From Ignavibacteriota bacterium (GTDB lineage Bacteria; Bacteroidota; Ignavibacteria; Kapaibacteriales; UBA2268): a stretch of 64,000 nucleotides of DNA. This document shows positions 46,456-55,716 of this stretch, piece after piece. The translations under genes were made by a program, and so were the position numbers. The notes beneath the pieces were generated by a model that was given only the letters and a program-made list of their open reading frames with translations, was not told the origin of the DNA and did no database searches. Where the stretch lies: assembly GCA_019637995.1 (NCBI GenBank), contig JAHBUQ010000001.1, positions 62,001 through 126,000 of the forward strand, given 5' to 3'. The first letter of the stretch is position 1. Every line of letters starts with the position of its first letter.

Positions 46456-48075
46456 ATGAAAATTATAGATCAACATACCAAAAAAATAATGGAGGATTGC
46501 AAGGTCAGGGCTCGTGATGCAGGACTTTGTTTTGACAATGAATCCCTTGAATATATTGTTACGAATCAGGATTTGATTGAGCTTTCGCCGAAAGGTATGA
46601 TTCCTACACTTTATGATTATTGGGTTAACGATGTCGAAACTCTCAAAGGGAAAGGACAGTATAAACTATATCCTCATAATCCTTATGAAACAGTAATCAA
46701 TTCCCGACCGGCAATTTCATATTACAATGATAATAATCCGGATTGGCTAAATATCATGATTTTTTATCATGTTATCGGGCATATTGATTTCTTTCAGAAT
46801 AATATACTATTCGAGCATACTTGGAGTGATGACTTCGTCGGAAAAGCTCTTGCCGATAAACGTCATATAGCTCAACTCCGCAGTCAGCATGGCAGATGGG
46901 TGGATTATATAATTGAATTCTCACGCTCTATAGATAATTTAACAGGATATTTTACTGAATTATCAATCAGGAATTTTCCTCAGAATATGGAACCTACTGA
47001 TAAATTAAGATATTATTTCGATGAATTTTTACCTAAGGAAACTTTGGCAAATATTGGTAAAATTTATTCCGAAATAGAGAGATATAATATTTTGCTTGAA
47101 TCAAATGATATGGTTGCAGAATCTATGTTTTTCTCTGATATCAAAAGCAAACATCCTGAATTTGAGTCGAAATTCCAGAAGTATAAAGATATTCGAAAAG
47201 AGCGAAGCATAGATATTATGGACTTTATACGTGATAATTCACCATTTTTGAAACGTGATGAAAATCAGTGGATGAAAGCTGTAATCAATATTGTGCGTGA
47301 TACTTCGCTGTATTTTGCTCCGCAAATACGCACTAAGACTATTAATGAAGGTTGGGCAAGCTATTGGCATGATGAGCTTTTCAGAAAAGACGATAGAATA
47401 AAGGGGCATGAATCAGAATATTCAGTAATTAATGCTAAAGTTACATCAATATCAAGAGTAGGATATAATCCTTATGCAATTGGTTTGCGGCTGGTACAAT
47501 ACATTGAAAGCCTTGCTGATGCCGGAAAAATTTCAAGGGAATATCAATTGATTTTAAACTCTGAACGACGTGATGAATTTAACAAAATTTCCGGAAAAGG
47601 GAAGGAAGCATTATTTAATCTCAGAAGTCAATTCTCGGATTTTATGCTTATTAATACTTATGTTGACCAGGATTTTGTTGATTTACATAAGCTGTTTGTG
47701 GTTGGTGAGAGACTCAATCAGCAGCGCGGAACCGTCGAATATTACGTAAAAAGCAAGAAAGCAGAAGATTACAAAAGAATGCTGATTGATAATATGTATC
47801 ATCCGCCTTTTATCACAATTGATACCGAAAAATCAAATGATAAGAAATTATTTTTAAAGCATCACTTCGAAGGTAAGCAACTTTATAAACCATACATTAA
47901 CGACACACTACTTGGAATTGAATACCTTTGGTTTGGAAATATAGCTCAAGGCGAAGTGATATTGGAAACAACTGATATAATTAAACGCAAAGGCTCCGAA
48001 GATTCTGTTAGCTTCGAATACAAGCCGATTCATTACATAATTTCAAATAAAAAAGTATCAAAAAGATATTTATAG
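46456..48075 (+). CDS. SpoVR family protein
   Basis: The 539-residue protein is a full-length SpoVR/YcgB. It includes MYHVIGHIDFFQNN (with HVIGH), INEGWASYWHDELF, VGYNPYAIGLRL and a long C-terminal part (FITIDTEKSNDKKL). The name comes from a sporulation gene, but in Gram-negative bacteria the gene goes with yeaG-yeaH and has no spore link. The HVIGH and NEGWAxYWH pairs look like metal-binding positions, which is an inference. Gap to the next gene is 8 bp. Confidence 0.93.
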   Translation: MKIIDQHTKKIMEDCKVRARDAGLCFDNESLEYIVTNQDLIELSPKGMIPTLYDYWVNDVETLKGKGQYKLYPHNPYETVINSRPAISYYNDNNPDWLNIMIFYHVIGHIDFFQNNILFEHTWSDDFVGKALADKRHIAQLRSQHGRWVDYIIEFSRSIDNLTGYFTELSIRNFPQNMEPTDKLRYYFDEFLPKETLANIGKIYSEIERYNILLESNDMVAESMFFSDIKSKHPEFESKFQKYKDIRKERSIDIMDFIRDNSPFLKRDENQWMKAVINIVRDTSLYFAPQIRTKTINEGWASYWHDELFRKDDRIKGHESEYSVINAKVTSISRVGYNPYAIGLRLVQYIESLADAGKISREYQLILNSERRDEFNKISGKGKEALFNLRSQFSDFMLINTYVDQDFVDLHKLFVVGERLNQQRGTVEYYVKSKKAEDYKRMLIDNMYHPPFITIDTEKSNDKKLFLKHHFEGKQLYKPYINDTLLGIEYLWFGNIAQGEVILETTDIIKRKGSEDSVSFEYKPIHYIISNKKVSKRYL

Positions 48076-48083
48076 ATAAAGAT

Positions 48084-50372
48084 ATGGAAACTTTTTTAGA
48101 AATACAATCCAAAGCGAAAAGACTTGAAGTTCTGATAAATCTCGGTAACAATATTAGAGAGAAAGAACGTAGAACACCTGTTCCCTTTAATGATTTTCTC
48201 TATCTTGCTGCTATAAAGCCGAGACTGGTATTTCGTGATATATTTCAACTATTTCACGATATGGTTCATCATTATGTACCGGAAGGGCAGGATGAATTCA
48301 AGAGGGATTCCGAGCATGCCGGTTTCTATAAGTATGATACAGCCGAACTTTTGCAAAGAAACTGCGATGATCCTTTCTTTGCAGACCGACTCTTTGCAAA
48401 CCGATTTATGAATATGACCAAGGACTTTCGAAAAGGAACTCAGAATAACCGAATTTATATTTTTGAAGGACCACCGGGTAGCGGAAAAAGTACTTTTTTG
48501 AACAATCTTCTTTACAAATTCGAAGAATATACTAAAATTCCAGAAGGAATATCTTATAAGACATATTGGCGTATTGATATAGAAAAGTTGGGCGGATTTC
48601 AATCGCGTGAAATGCAGAAATATAAATTAGCCGAAGAAGAACAAAAAAAACATAAGGATGCTGCTCATCCAAGCGTGTTGAATTTCCCTGATAAGCATCT
48701 TGAATTTTCGTGTCCTAATCACGATCACCCGATTCTTCAGATACCAAAATACTATCGGAAAAATTTTCTTGATGAATTAATCACAGATGAAGAGTTCAAG
48801 CAGCAGCTTTTCAATGATAAAGAGTACGAGTGGGTTCTGAAAGATAACCCTTGCGCCATTTGCAGCTCTATTCAGAAAACTCTGCACGACAGACTTGGGG
48901 ACCCATTGGAAGTGTTCAGCATGATTAATGCACGGAGCAATTATTTCAACCGGCAGTTAGGCGAAGGTGTTAGTGTTTTTAATCCCGGCGACCCTACCAC
49001 TGACAGACCAATTTCGAAGCCGGCTTTGCAGTATATGATAAATGATTTGCTGAGAAATGATGAAATAAACTATGCATTCTCATATCTTGCCAAAACTAAT
49101 AATGGTATTCTTGCTCTGATGGATATAAAAGAATCCAATATTGACAGGCTGAAAGCATATCACGGTATAATTAGCGACGGTGTACATAAAGTCGAGTTAA
49201 CAGAAGAATATATCCGCACTTTTTTTATCGGACTTGTTAATCCTGAAGATAAAATCCATTATGAGAAAGTAAAATCATTTCAAGATAGAATTATTAGTGT
49301 CAAAATTCCTTATGTGCTTGATTATAATACAGAAGTCGCTATTTATAAGAATAAATTCAGTGAAAAAATTATTGATGCATTTCTACCGGGCGTTTTAGAA
49401 AATTTTGCTAAAATTATAATTGTATCAAGGCTTGAGAATGAATCGCCGGCTCTCAGAAAATGGATTAATAAACCTGAAAAGTATAGTAAATATCTTGATA
49501 AAAATTTACTATTACTTAAGATGGAAGTTTTCATCGGAACTATTCCTGACTGGATAAGTGAAGAAGATATAAAGCGATTTGACAAAGTAACAAGGAAAGA
49601 AATTCTTGCAAGTACCGAAAATGAAGGTCAGAAAGGAATATCCGGAAGAAAATCACTCAGCGTATTTAATGATTTCTATTCAAAGTGTTTACTTAATAAT
49701 AGAATCATAACTATGGATGATGTGCGAGAATATTTCACCAACAAGAAAGATGAACTTCAGGCAGATATTCCTCAGGATTTGATTGATAAACTTGTTGACT
49801 TGTATGATTACGAAGTTGTGCAGAAAGTTAAGGAATCAGTCTATTATTATAATGAAAGTCATATATCAAATGATATTCAAAATTATCTTTTTGCTGTTAA
49901 TTTTGAAGTTGGTGATACTAAACGAAGCCCTGCAACAGGCGAGGTGATTAAAATTGACGAAGAATTTCTCCAAAACTTCGAGATGCGTATGCTTGGAGCT
50001 ACTTCAACTCCTTTAGCAAGAAAAGAATTCCGCAAGGATACTCAATCCGAGTATGTTTCATTTACTCTTACTCAGGAAATTAATGTTCAGGGTAAGAATA
50101 TAATTGAAACTAAACTTTACAAGAATTTGTTCGAAAGATATACACGAAATCTCAAAGAAAATGCTCTTGCTCCATATCTTGATAATACTAATTTCCGCAG
50201 AGCTATTTTGGATTATGATACGCAGGCATTCAATACATACGATGAAAGACTTAAGCGTGATGTTATTATGCTAATCAATAATCTGATAAATAAATTTTCA
50301 TACAAAACCGCTCATGCTGCACAACAAGTGTGCATATATGTTCTTGATAAAGGTATTGCCAAGAAGTATTAG
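48084..50372 (+). CDS. Second, divergent PrkA-like AAA ATPase
   Basis: The 762-residue protein has an AAA domain with Walker A FEGPPGSGKSTF (about 128-139). After it come CPNHDHPILQIP (about 210) and NPCAICSSI (about 255), a Cys/His set that several PrkA proteins carry between Walker motifs and that the first paralogue lacks. LDYNTEVAIYKNKF and NDLLRNDEINYAF fit the family. The C-terminal kinase-like helical region extends to the end. A usual yeaG-yeaH-ycgB locus has one PrkA; here a second, possibly zinc-bearing, partner closes the operon. Whether both are active kinases is unknown. Confidence 0.85.
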   Translation: METFLEIQSKAKRLEVLINLGNNIREKERRTPVPFNDFLYLAAIKPRLVFRDIFQLFHDMVHHYVPEGQDEFKRDSEHAGFYKYDTAELLQRNCDDPFFADRLFANRFMNMTKDFRKGTQNNRIYIFEGPPGSGKSTFLNNLLYKFEEYTKIPEGISYKTYWRIDIEKLGGFQSREMQKYKLAEEEQKKHKDAAHPSVLNFPDKHLEFSCPNHDHPILQIPKYYRKNFLDELITDEEFKQQLFNDKEYEWVLKDNPCAICSSIQKTLHDRLGDPLEVFSMINARSNYFNRQLGEGVSVFNPGDPTTDRPISKPALQYMINDLLRNDEINYAFSYLAKTNNGILALMDIKESNIDRLKAYHGIISDGVHKVELTEEYIRTFFIGLVNPEDKIHYEKVKSFQDRIISVKIPYVLDYNTEVAIYKNKFSEKIIDAFLPGVLENFAKIIIVSRLENESPALRKWINKPEKYSKYLDKNLLLLKMEVFIGTIPDWISEEDIKRFDKVTRKEILASTENEGQKGISGRKSLSVFNDFYSKCLLNNRIITMDDVREYFTNKKDELQADIPQDLIDKLVDLYDYEVVQKVKESVYYYNESHISNDIQNYLFAVNFEVGDTKRSPATGEVIKIDEEFLQNFEMRMLGATSTPLARKEFRKDTQSEYVSFTLTQEINVQGKNIIETKLYKNLFERYTRNLKENALAPYLDNTNFRRAILDYDTQAFNTYDERLKRDVIMLINNLINKFSYKTAHAAQQVCIYVLDKGIAKKY

Positions 50373-50382
50373 AAAATTATAA

Positions 50383-50547
50383 GCGAAGTGAAGATTGAAG
50401 GGGCTGTATCATTAGGTTTAAATCAGGGAATCAGCTACTTTGTCATTCCCGCTGAAGAGGGAATCCAACTTGGTTCTCAGAAGGAAGGGATTCCTGCCTC
50501 CGCAGAAATGACAACTTAAGATACAGCCCCATCAGTCTTCACTTCGC
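50383..50547. repeat. Nested palindromic MITE-like element
   Basis: The 165-bp element has three nested inverted arms: GCGAAGTGAAGA with TCTTCACTTCGC (perfect, 12 bp), GGGGCTGTATC with GATACAGCCCC (perfect, 11 bp), and GTCATTCCCGC... (50442-50466) with ...GCAGAAATGAC (50488-50512, imperfect, 25 bp). The inner arms belong to the widely seen GTCATTCC-type dispersed repeat. It has no coding capacity and could also act as a terminator behind the PrkA operon. Confidence 0.8.
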
Positions 50548-50759
50548 AAATATTTCAAAAAATAATATCCTACTTTGATATTTAATTCAGATCAGAATAA
50601 AAAAGCTGAAGAATCTTTTTTACCAAACATTTATATAAATACTAAAAAACATTATTTTTTAATAGACTTAACTAAAATATTGTTATGTTAATTGAAAATA
50701 TTTTGTTATTTTAGTTTTTTCATAATCCATTTTTAGCTCTAATTAAATTTTAAATTGCA

Positions 50760-50948
50760 ATGAGAATTATTTCCATTAAAAAATTAAGTTTTTTGTTGCC
50801 ATTTTGTTCAATTTTTACAACTGAAAAAATTGCGAATTATTCTTTTCCAAAATCATTTTCAAACAATCCAATTGATTCAGGTACATCTGAGATAATCAAT
50901 TATGAAACTGTAATTGATAATACTACTTTAAAAGGAGTGAAAATATGA
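50760..50948 (+). CDS. Small open frame upstream of the phosphatase array
   Basis: A 62-residue frame with a hydrophobic start (KKLSFLLPFCSIFTT) and the end NTTLKGVKI. Its stop overlaps the next start by ATGA, exactly as within the array, and its last residues (ID-N-TT-L-KGVKI) recall the IDDVTIIGVKI end of the SpoIIE proteins. It may be a short leader, a relic of a deleted phosphatase gene, or chance. Nothing else supports it. Confidence 0.3.
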   Translation: MRIISIKKLSFLLPFCSIFTTEKIANYSFPKSFSNNPIDSGTSEIINYETVIDNTTLKGVKI

Positions 50949-53335
50949 TAAGATTTTTATTGATTTTATTAGTAATCCTTCAAACGTCATTCGTAATTGT
51001 TAAATCACAATTACAAGGTCAAGCTAAAATTGACTCCTTACTCAAGGAAATTCCCAAGATGAAGGAGGATACAAATGCCGTGAATTTGTATGTTAAAATT
51101 GCATTTGAATTCTCATCGGTTAATTCCAAGAAAGGAATAGATTATAGTATCGAAGGGATGAAACTTGCAGAAAAAATTAAATGGAAAAAAGGTGTTGCAA
51201 TGCTATATAGTACCTTGGGTACTAATCAATCAAATTTGAATTTGTCTGAAGAGGCTCTCCATAATTTTGAAAAATCTTATCAAATAAATAAGGAAATAAA
51301 TAATATTGGTGGTCAAATTTCAAATTTATTGAGCATCGGAACATATTACAGAAAATTATCAGATTACTCAAAATCACTTGAGTATTATGAAAAAGCTCTG
51401 GATATAGTTAAGAAAAATAATTTAAACTCGCAATTATCACCAATATTAGGAAGAATTGGAACAATTTATACTTTTCTCTCTAAATATGAGATAGCATTGG
51501 ATTACAGTCATAAATCGTTGGTCAATAATCGTAACATTAATGATATGGATGGTGTTTCAAATGACTTAATTAGAATTGGCAACATACATTTTCAAATTTC
51601 AAATTATTCCGAAGCCTTGAAATTCTATTTTGAAGCTCTTGAAATTTGTGAGCTTTTAAGAAATAATGGTTCATTATCAATTGTATCAGGAAATATTGGT
51701 GCTATCTATTTAAAAATGAGTAATGAAGAAAAAGCTTTAAAATATTTCTTAGAAGCTCTTGACTACAGTGAGAAACAAGGAAACTTGTTCTCAAAAGCAT
51801 CACATCTTTCCAATATTGGTTCAATATATTCAAATCAAGGTAATTATGATTTAGCTTTAGATTATTTGCTAAAAGCTCAGAATATTGCTATTAAAATTGG
51901 TGATAAATTAGGTCAATCAATTAATGCAACCAACATAGGATTAGTATATAAAAACACGAATGATTATTCAAAAGCTTATGAATATTACAAAATAGCATTA
52001 GAGATTAATGAAGAGATTGAAAACAAATCAGGTATTGCTTCATGCCAAATGAGTATCGGTGAGTTAACGCTAGACATTTTATCAAGAAAGAATGATTTAC
52101 AAGATTATAGTTCAAGAGTTGATTCAACTTTAGTCGGAATTGATTTATCTATTGATAAAAGTATTAATTATTTAGTTAATTCTGCAAAAGTATTTAATGA
52201 ATTAGGAGAATTACAAAATGAGCTATTATCAAATAAAATTTTGTATTCTGTATACGAACTCAAAGGAAACTACAAAAAAGCTTTTGAAACATTTAAAGAA
52301 TACAAAACCTTGCAGGATTCTGTATTTTCAATGGATAAACAAAAGGAATTTGCTAATCTTGATGCAAAACGTGAAAATGATATTAAAGATAAAGAAATTG
52401 TGATTTTGCAGACCGAAAAGAAGGCGCAGCAGTTTCAATCGTATTTGCTTGGTGGTGGTGTGATTGTCCTTTTTGGTGCTTTTGGTGTAGCTTTTCTTCG
52501 TTTCAGAGAAAAGAAAAAATTAAGCGATAAACTTGCTATTCAAAAGTCGGAAATCGAAACTCAGAAATCTATCGTCGAAGAGAAAAATGAGCAGATAACT
52601 GCTTCAATCACTTATGCTTCAACAATTCAGAGTGCTATTCTACCTTGGGATAGCACATTGAAAAACGCTTTTTCGGATATTTTAATATACTACAAACCAA
52701 AAGACATTGTTTCAGGCGATTCATACTGGTTTAAGGAAGTTGAGGGTATTAAATTTTTGGCTGTGATTGACTGCACCGGTCATGGTATTCCCGGAGCGAT
52801 GCTGACAGTAATTGCCTCCACCGCTCTTGATGATGCAGTCCTCGGTAAAAGATTGTCAGATACCGGACAAATTTTAACCTTTATGAATGAAAAGGTTACT
52901 GAAGTACTGAATCAAAGATTAGAAGAAAATAAAATACGCGATGGTATGGAAGTTTGTATGCTCGCAATTCATCAGGATAAGATACAATTCTCAGGTGCCG
53001 GTCGTCCGCTATACCTCAAGAATGGTTCTATGGAAATCATCAAAACAGATAAGCGTGGAATCGCCGGGCAAACTGATAATGATGAGTATCAGTTCTCTGC
53101 AATTGATATAAAAAAATCAGAAAATCTAATGCTCTATTTAGCATCTGATGGCTATGCTGACCAGATGAATGAGAATAGCAAGAAATACAGCACAAAAAGA
53201 TTTGTTGCTTTATTGGACTCAATCTCAGATAAACCAATCAATGAGCAGCACGAAACACTTGAAAATGAATTTAACAGCCACAAAGGCGGACGCAGTCAAA
53301 TAGATGATGTAACCATAATTGGAGTAAAGATATGA
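50945..53335 (+). CDS. TPR-TM-SpoIIE phosphatase 1
   Basis: The 796-residue protein has a signal peptide (about 1-22), about eight 40-residue TPRs (about 60-390; SKSLEYYEKALDIV, NYDLALDYLLKAQNIA), a linker helix, and one membrane helix (about 497-517; LLGGGVIVLFGAFGVAFL). A coiled coil (IQKSEIETQKSIVEEKNEQI) then leads into a SpoIIE/PP2C phosphatase (about 555-796). Phosphatase residues are in place: GDSYWF, VIDCTGHGIPGAML, ASDGYADQM and DDVTIIGVKI with the metal-binding aspartates. The TPR side faces the periplasm and the phosphatase the cytoplasm, where such enzymes usually act on phosphorylated anti-anti-sigma proteins. Its stop overlaps the next start by 4 bases. Confidence 0.9.
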   Translation: MIRFLLILLVILQTSFVIVKSQLQGQAKIDSLLKEIPKMKEDTNAVNLYVKIAFEFSSVNSKKGIDYSIEGMKLAEKIKWKKGVAMLYSTLGTNQSNLNLSEEALHNFEKSYQINKEINNIGGQISNLLSIGTYYRKLSDYSKSLEYYEKALDIVKKNNLNSQLSPILGRIGTIYTFLSKYEIALDYSHKSLVNNRNINDMDGVSNDLIRIGNIHFQISNYSEALKFYFEALEICELLRNNGSLSIVSGNIGAIYLKMSNEEKALKYFLEALDYSEKQGNLFSKASHLSNIGSIYSNQGNYDLALDYLLKAQNIAIKIGDKLGQSINATNIGLVYKNTNDYSKAYEYYKIALEINEEIENKSGIASCQMSIGELTLDILSRKNDLQDYSSRVDSTLVGIDLSIDKSINYLVNSAKVFNELGELQNELLSNKILYSVYELKGNYKKAFETFKEYKTLQDSVFSMDKQKEFANLDAKRENDIKDKEIVILQTEKKAQQFQSYLLGGGVIVLFGAFGVAFLRFREKKKLSDKLAIQKSEIETQKSIVEEKNEQITASITYASTIQSAILPWDSTLKNAFSDILIYYKPKDIVSGDSYWFKEVEGIKFLAVIDCTGHGIPGAMLTVIASTALDDAVLGKRLSDTGQILTFMNEKVTEVLNQRLEENKIRDGMEVCMLAIHQDKIQFSGAGRPLYLKNGSMEIIKTDKRGIAGQTDNDEYQFSAIDIKKSENLMLYLASDGYADQMNENSKKYSTKRFVALLDSISDKPINEQHETLENEFNSHKGGRSQIDDVTIIGVKI

Positions 53336-53676
53336 GAAATTTGATACTACTTTCCGCATTGTTTTTCGTGATGATTAACATCAGTAATGCCCAGCTCTCT
53401 GGGCAAGCACGAATAGATTCACTCGAAGCTGAGTTGCCAAAAGCAAAGCAGGACACAAATCATGTGAATTTACTCGCGAATTTATCTTTCGAATATTATT
53501 CGATTGATCCAAATAGTGGAATAAAATTTGGGGATCAAGGTGTTAAGCTCGCCAAAAAATTAGCTTGGAAAGAAGGCGAAGCAAGATGTTACAGCTCACT
53601 TGGAAATAATAATATTGGAAAATCTAATTATCCAAAAGCGCTTGAATATCTTCATAAATCACTCAAAATCAATGAA
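53332..53676 (+). repeat. 345-bp direct repeat, copy 1 (partner 61175-61519)
   Basis: The first 345 bases of phosphatases 2 and 5 agree except for a few substitutions (for example MIYVSNA for MINISNA) and no length change, while the TPR bodies after this point differ. This is the clearest block of exchange in the array. Confidence 0.85.
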
Positions 53677-55716
53677 GAACTCGGAAACAAAAATAGTGTA
53701 GCTCTGAATCTTGGTAATATTGGAATAATTTATGGATCTCAATCTGAATACTCGAAAGCACTAGAATATTTTCATAAATCTCTTAAAATTAATGAAGAAC
53801 TTCAAAACAAAGAAGGTATAGCAGGGAATTTAGGGAATTTAGGTGCTATTTATAATTACCAATCTGACATCCCAAAGGCACTCGAATATTATCATAAAGC
53901 ATTTAGAATTAATGAAGAGATTGGAAATAAAAAAGGGGTTGCCGCAAACCTTCTTAACATAGGTAATATTTACAAATATAAATCAGACTATATAAGAGCA
54001 TTAGAAAATTACCAACAGGCGCTTAAAATCAATGAAGAACTAGGAAATAAAAAAGGGGTTGCTAATAGTTTAGGATACATTGGACTTCTTTATAGTTCCC
54101 AAGCAAATTATCCTAAAGCTCTTGAATACTATCTTAAAACTTTAAAAATTGAGGAGGAATTGGGTAATAAGTCGGGTATAGCAGGGACACTCAATAATAT
54201 CGGTGGAGTTTACAACTATCAATTTGAGTATGAGAAAGCATTAGAATATTTTCAAAAAGCTCTAAAAATAAATGAAGAAACAAATAATAAAAGATGGATT
54301 GCATATAATCTTGGAAATATTGGAAGTATTTATTCTTCTCTATTTAAGTATTCAGAAGCATTGGATTATTTTCAAAAAGCTCTAAAAATGAATATAGAAA
54401 TTGGAAATATATATGGTAAAGCTAATAACTTTAGCAATATGGGAGATTTATATCTTAAGTTATCTAAGGAATCTGTAGTATCTAAAATTATGGAGAGAGA
54501 AATTTCAATCAACCTTGATAAAGAAATAAACCTAAATAAATCAATAGATTTCTTTCTTGAAGCAATCAAAATCTTTGAAGAGATTGGAGAAAAAGAGGCT
54601 AAGACACAAACTTATAAAGGACTTGCAGATGCTTACTTCGACAGAGGTGACTACAAGAGAGCTTTTGAAGCATTTAAAGAATACAAAACCTTGCAAGATT
54701 CCGTCTTCAACATGGATAAGGCGAAGGAAATAGCGAATCTCGAAGCTAAACGCGAAAATGAACTCAAAGATAAAGAAATTGTGATTTTGCAGACCGAAAA
54801 GAAGGCGCAGCAGTTTCAATCGTATTTGCTTGGCGGTGGTGTGATTGTCCTTTTTGGTGCTTTCGGTCTGGCATTTATCCGTTTCCGCGAAAAGAAGAAA
54901 CTTAGCGATAAACTTGCTATTCAAAAGTCGGAAATCGAAACTCAGAAATCTATCGTCGAAGAGAAAAATGAGCAGATAACTGCTTCAATCACTTATGCTT
55001 CAACAATTCAGAGTGCTATTCTACCTTGGGATAGCACATTGAAGAAAGTATTTGGTGAGATACTTGTATTCTATAAACCGAAAGATATTGTTTCAGGTGA
55101 TTCATACTGGTTTAAGGAGGTTGAAGGAATTAAATTTCTTGCTGTAATTGACTGTACAGGACATGGTATTCCCGGTGCAATGCTGACAGTAATTGCCTCA
55201 TCAGTACTTGATGATGCTGTGCTTGGGAAAAGACTGAACGATACAGGTCGAATTTTAACCTTTATGAATGAAAAGGTTACTGAAGTACTGAATCAAAGAT
55301 TAGAAGAAAACAAAATACGCGATGGTATGGAAGTTTGTATGCTCGCAATTCATCAGAATAAAGTTCAATTTTCAGGTGCAGGACGACCACTTTATTTGAA
55401 AAATGGAACTTTGGAAATTTTTAAAACAGATAAGCGCGGAATAGCCGGACAAACCGAAAATGATGAATACACTTTTTCTTCAGTTGAAATTGATAGAACA
55501 GAAAATATGATGCTATATTTAACAAGCGACGGCTACTCTGACCAGATGAATGAAAAAAGCAAGAAATTCAGCACAAAACGCTTTGTTGCATTATTGGATT
55601 CTATCTCCGATAAGCCAATTTCAGACCAGTATGAAATACTTGAAAATGAATTTAACAGCCACAAAGGCGGACGCAGTCAAATAGATGATGTAACCATAAT
55701 TGGTGTAAAATTATGA
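53332..55716 (+). CDS. TPR-TM-SpoIIE phosphatase 2
   Basis: The 794-residue protein has the signal peptide MRNLILLSALFFVMINISNA and about nine TPRs, more regular than those of phosphatase 1 (NYPKALEYLHKSLKINEELGN-type units, about 80-390). It shares the membrane helix, coiled coil and SpoIIE domain of phosphatase 1 almost exactly (GDSYWFKEVEGIKFLAVIDCTGHG). The first ~115 residues match those of phosphatase 5 at 61175. Both ends of the gene overlap neighbours by ATGA, implying a polycistronic, coupled transcript. The repeat side probably senses or scaffolds an envelope signal; no ligand is known. Confidence 0.9.
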   Translation: MRNLILLSALFFVMINISNAQLSGQARIDSLEAELPKAKQDTNHVNLLANLSFEYYSIDPNSGIKFGDQGVKLAKKLAWKEGEARCYSSLGNNNIGKSNYPKALEYLHKSLKINEELGNKNSVALNLGNIGIIYGSQSEYSKALEYFHKSLKINEELQNKEGIAGNLGNLGAIYNYQSDIPKALEYYHKAFRINEEIGNKKGVAANLLNIGNIYKYKSDYIRALENYQQALKINEELGNKKGVANSLGYIGLLYSSQANYPKALEYYLKTLKIEEELGNKSGIAGTLNNIGGVYNYQFEYEKALEYFQKALKINEETNNKRWIAYNLGNIGSIYSSLFKYSEALDYFQKALKMNIEIGNIYGKANNFSNMGDLYLKLSKESVVSKIMEREISINLDKEINLNKSIDFFLEAIKIFEEIGEKEAKTQTYKGLADAYFDRGDYKRAFEAFKEYKTLQDSVFNMDKAKEIANLEAKRENELKDKEIVILQTEKKAQQFQSYLLGGGVIVLFGAFGLAFIRFREKKKLSDKLAIQKSEIETQKSIVEEKNEQITASITYASTIQSAILPWDSTLKKVFGEILVFYKPKDIVSGDSYWFKEVEGIKFLAVIDCTGHGIPGAMLTVIASSVLDDAVLGKRLNDTGRILTFMNEKVTEVLNQRLEENKIRDGMEVCMLAIHQNKVQFSGAGRPLYLKNGTLEIFKTDKRGIAGQTENDEYTFSSVEIDRTENMMLYLTSDGYSDQMNEKSKKFSTKRFVALLDSISDKPISDQYEILENEFNSHKGGRSQIDDVTIIGVKL

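Noticed and set aside
46456..48075. Reading the SpoVR gene as evidence for sporulation
   Set aside because: SpoVR with PrkA and DUF444 is widespread in Gram-negative bacteria that never form spores, and nothing else in the window relates to sporulation. SpoIIE here names a phosphatase fold, not a spore gene.
48084..50372. A frameshifted or split duplicate of the first PrkA gene
   Set aside because: The frame is intact over 762 codons, the protein differs widely from the first PrkA, and the Cys/His motifs are present, so it is a distinct gene and not an error.
50383..50547. Insertion sequence
   Set aside because: There is no transposase frame in or beside the element; it is a non-coding palindromic repeat.
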